64,000 nt of DNA from Utricularia gibba (Eukaryota; Streptophyta; Magnoliopsida; Lamiales; Lentibulariaceae). Position 1 is the first letter of the stretch; each line of letters begins with the position of its first letter. The DNA lies in NCBI GenBank assembly GCA_002189035.1, contig NEEC01000018.1, positions 2,108,001-2,172,000 on the forward strand, read 5' to 3'. Positions 60,675 to 64,000 of the stretch are shown in pieces. A program made the translations under genes and the position numbers. The notes under the pieces are model-generated. The model did no database searches. It worked only from the letters and a program-made list of their open reading frames with translations, and was not told where the DNA came from.

Positions 60675-61215
60675 AATAGTAAATTCTTGATTAATTAAAT
60701 ACTATGTTAATAATTTCATCTTGAATTATGCTAACTAGAAAACAGTAAATTCTTGATTTTCAATTCCTGATATTTCCAGGGGATTAATTTCCTAATCTAG
60801 CCTATGGTTGGCAAAGCCATGCTTAGGTAGGAGTACATGAGGGTTGTTGGCTAATGAGTCATGAGGAGTGAAGTTATTCATGATTTCCTGTAGGCTGTGT
60901 TAAATGGGCGCATAATCTATGGTTACCAAGCCTATGTTCATCAAGATGCTTTTCTCCGCAATGCATTTTCTAGACGTTTATTATACACTTGTGTTTTTGT
61001 TTTTGTTTTTGTTTTTTTGAAGGAGCGAGAGATTAAATGCTTAGCATTTGGGAGAGAATGGGTGACACCTCATTTATTGTTAGCCGTGTTCAATTAACCT
61101 GGAAGTCGTCCCTCAGTTTCATCCATGGAGTTACGGTATCCACATTTGATGTTGATCCATGGAGTTACTGCTGTATCCCGCTGTTCAAATTATGAATGGT
61201 TTCAATTTGCATATC

Positions 61216-61223
61216 TATATAAA
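61216..61223 (+). promoter_or_regulatory. TATA box of the second GT77 gene
   Basis: TATATAAA lies 48 bp upstream of the ATG at 61271, a standard distance for a TATA promoter with a short leader. Confidence 0.5.
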
Positions 61224-61270
61224 TGGTTCGGGCATTGAACAGCTAACCCACGCATAGCGCCGAGAATGAA

Positions 61271-62596
61271 ATGAGTTCGCCGGTGGCGGGAGGTGGCACC
61301 TCCTCCTTGGATTCCCACGGGAATCCAAGTAATTTGAAGAAACGCCGCCTTTTTATTGTCGCCGGAAGGGATGTCCAGTTGACCGTGTTACTTTTTGTAG
61401 TATTAACTCTCATTGTCATCACTACCATGCAACTTGGGTATGGTGATCCAAACCTGCTGTTTTGGAGACCTTCTACAGCGCCATCCGGATCTTGTGATCT
61501 CTCCTGGGAGCCTCCGGTAAAATGATCATCTTTCTCCAGTAGCATACGCTAGAAAAATCTGTAACTGGTTAACGACGGAGTGATGTGTAGCCTTACTGAA
61601 CTGAAAATTTGGTGCGAGACAGTTCACAGCAGATAAGCAGAAGCTGAAGAACATGTTAGAAGATGCGGTGATGGAGGACAAGAAGACAGTGATTCTAACA
61701 ACTATAAACGCAGCCTGGACGGAACCAAATTCGACCTTCGACTTGTTCATGGAGAGCTTTCGAGTTGGAAATCAGACTCAACACCTACTCAATCATATGA
61801 TACTTTTCTCGTACGACCAAGTTGCATATTATCGCTGCTTGGCATTAAACCTCCATTGCTTCCCACTGCACACCGACAATGACTTTGGTGGCGAGAAGGT
61901 TTTCATGAACGCAGAATACTTAAACATGAACTGGGGAAGGCTTGACCTTCTGAGAATCGTGCTTGAATTGGGATACGATTTCCTTTTCACGGTAAATGGT
62001 TTCACCTTCTATGCAGTTATTATTGACATGAGTTGGGATGATAAAAACACATGTATTGCTTAATTTTTCAGAGTGTTACCTTTAATTGCGAGGGGCATTT
62101 TTTTTAGAAGTTTCATGAAAATTTTCAGGACGTAGATATATTGTGGCTGCGTAATCCACTGCATCATTTCTTCCCGGAAGGGGATTTTCAGATGGCATGC
62201 GACTTCTACAGGTTTGGACCCACGGATAGGAGAAACAACCACAACTGCGGATTCATGTACATCAGGTCCAACCCCAGGACAATACGATTCCTCAAATTCT
62301 GGTACGACTCTCGAGATTATGATCTTTCAGATCACGAACAGAATGTGCTCTACGTACTCAAGTTCAATCCGGTAGTAGATGAGATGAACATGACGATGCG
62401 CTTCTTCGATACTAACTACATCAGCACTTTCTGCCAGCCAAGTAGGGATCTGGATCATGTGGTGACCATGCACGCAAACTGTCGCGTTGGCCTCCGCGCG
62501 AAACTCCGTGCTCTTACAGTCGTGCTCAACGACTGGAAGAGGTATATCACGTCGTCAGAGAGGAACAAATCTTGGTCAGTCACCAGGTTTCCTTAG
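61271..62596 (+). CDS. GT77-type nucleotide-diphospho-sugar transferase (At4g15970-like)
   Basis: Three exons (61271-61516, 61623-61991, 62129-62596) give 360 residues. A basic N-terminus is followed by one membrane helix (about residues 39-57, VLLFVVLTLIVITTM) and a catalytic domain with KKTVILTTINAAWTEPNSTF, SFRVGNQTQHLLNHMILFSYD, LRIVLELGYDFLFTDVDILWLRNP (DxD), HNCGFMYIRSNPRTIRFLKFWY and TMHANCRVGLRAKL. This is the uncharacterised plant At4g15970 group of the Nucleotid_trans (GT77) family, which also holds the extensin arabinosyltransferases (RRA, XEG113) and RGXT. The exon 2 acceptor was placed at GAGACAG|TTC because it alone keeps phase. Likely Golgi. Donor sugar unknown. Confidence 0.92.
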
Positions 62597-63532
62597 TGAT
62601 CTGTATCGTTTATATTTGTTATTTGAACACAGTGTTTGCTGTGGTGCCTCATTGTTTTGGGATGAAGAGGTTAACCATTCAATCGTCCACAATCTCAGAG
62701 AGCAATAAATAAGAAACAGTATCATTATATGCTAAATAAATAAGCAAAAGTTTTATATGTGATGTTCTTCTTCTTCATCATTCGTGAAACTCTGCATGCG
62801 CGCTTGGAAGTTGGAACGTTGTAAGGACCAATCTCAAACCATAACCCTAAATCCCATAAAATAAAATGATATTAATGGAAATCATATTGATTATAAATAC
62901 GAATAGTTCGAAATTCTTATAGTCAAACCATTTGTTTCGTGAAATTTGTTGATGTTTCGTTCTTTGGCGATCAAATTCCAACAAGTTTCGTCCACTTGAG
63001 TTGAACCTGAATACAAATGCATTGTTTGTTATTGGACAAACTATCAAAATGATACCTTTAGTAGTAATTATATGTGCTTATTATAAAATGTTCTTTTGTT
63101 TTCTTATCGCTTTTTTACTGTTTTTCATCTCCAGATGATTTTCTTTGTCCATTTGTGGTTTCTCGGGACTATCTTGCCGCCATTTGTCCTGGTTGGCAGA
63201 AGTCACATTAAAACCTAAAACTGGAAAATGGATTACGAATTTATATTTGTGTATTGACTTGGTCTGTTATTTTCTCCTTTTTCTTTTCCGTGACACGATC
63301 TGAATCAGGGCACAGGATCAAAATGATGCTCGAAAATATTCCGGCGGCTTGAGTGGTAACGAAAATACCCGTATAACACGGCACAAAATAACAAGTAGCA
63401 CCCCAGGTTCACTTCAAACCAACGAGTCGTACAACGACTTTTTATTATCTTCAGCACAGATCGACAGAAACTCTTACAAAAGGTCCATACTTAGCATTGA
63501 AACAGGGACGCAAATGTTCGCCTCTCAGAACA
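62597..63532. other. Convergent intergenic region, nothing recognised
   Basis: The 3' flanks of the GT77 gene (+) and of the methyltransferase gene (-). No element or RNA gene was recognised. Confidence 0.5.
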
Positions 63533-64000
63533 TTAGGATAAGATCCAATGTTCGCCGTGGACGCCCACTCGCAATCCATGAATCTTAGCAAATAGGTTAA
63601 CCGCTCTGTTCACACCATCCATAACAACATCGTGGCCAAAGAGGACACCACCAGGGCGCAATACCTGTTGTACAGACATTACATATGGTAACAATAACGT
63701 CATCCAACACCAGTCAGGCACTATAGAAACTTGTATATATACATATTAAACACATCCTATCATTTTATCCAGGGACTACTCTCCAGAAAAGATTCTAACA
63801 GCCGGGGTATCACCCTAACTGAGTCAATCTTTGGAACACTGGTTTGGATTTTGTTTTCTAATTTCGCATTTTCAGGAGATTTTTCTGAACATTAAATAGA
63901 AAAATATAATTCTTGCAAATGGTAGGTTGATTAGTAGGAGCAAAAAGTTTCATGGATTATATTTACCTTGTAGCCGTTGTTGATGTCATCCCAGGCGGAG
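63533..64000 (-). CDS. Class I SAM-dependent methyltransferase, C-terminal exons (partial)
   Basis: Two exons are in the window, 64000-63967 (cut by the window edge) and the last exon 63664-63533; the rest lies to the right. The visible protein reads SAWDDINNGYK, then VLRPGGVLFGHDVVMDGVNR and AVNLFAKIHGLRVGVHGEHW before ILS and the stop. The LRPGGVLFGHD strand after an AWDDI helix is typical of the Methyltransf_24 type of small-molecule or sugar methyltransferases. Both junctions are phase 0 with GT-AG borders. The substrate is unknown; its place beside six glycosyltransferase genes is suggestive only. Confidence 0.8.

Overview
The window is nuclear DNA of a flowering plant. It has short spliceosomal introns (mostly 60-100 nt), AT-rich intergenic DNA, and plant-specific families: a WAT1/nodulin-MtN21 transporter, a type-A response regulator, a Dof zinc finger, an AT-hook AHL protein, the plastid maltose exporter MEX1 and a rhamnogalacturonan-II xylosyltransferase-like enzyme. 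The species cannot be named from the sequence. Exon models were built by hand from splice sites, frame continuity and remembered family alignments; summed exon lengths keep frame except where frameshifts are stated.

Layout. From 1.7 to 11.6 kb, five plus-strand genes: WAT1 transporter, small zinc-ribbon protein, divergent SUMO-like protein, type-A ARR, family-3 aldehyde dehydrogenase. From 11.9 to 18.4 kb, two minus-strand genes: a ubinuclein (HIRA histone chaperone subunit) and MEX1. Near 19.6-20.1 kb there is a plus-strand non-coding unit that I read as two box C/D snoRNAs behind a Site II/TATA promoter. From 20.2 to 22.8 kb: a DUF218 membrane protein and a Dof factor (both minus). From 23.8 to 38 kb: LSM3 (+), the 21-exon exocyst gene SEC5 (-), a DRT102-like RpiB-cupin fusion (+, frame broken by one base), an AHL protein (+) and a calmodulin-like protein (+).

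From 39.8 kb to the right edge almost every gene encodes an enzyme of glycan assembly or modification: GT37 fucosyltransferase (-), GT4 (-), GT90/rumi-type (-), GT31-like DUF604 (+), RGXT-like GT77 (-, two frame lesions), At4g15970-like GT77 (+), and the C-terminal exons of a class I SAM methyltransferase (-). Most have an N-terminal membrane anchor of Golgi type II form. This is six glycosyltransferase genes from five unrelated families in 23 kb. Between 54.8 and 60.7 kb lie decayed second copies of parts of the same block (FUT and GT4 fragments and flanking DNA, one segment inverted), so the cluster has a history of local segmental duplication. MITE-like elements, LTR-like remnants and simple repeats fill the gaps.

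The left two thirds looks like ordinary housekeeping and regulatory gene space. The points most worth follow-up are the glycosyltransferase cluster, the snoRNA pair, the frame break in the DRT102 gene at a slippery heptamer, and several unusual introns (two GC-AG, two short in-frame ones).
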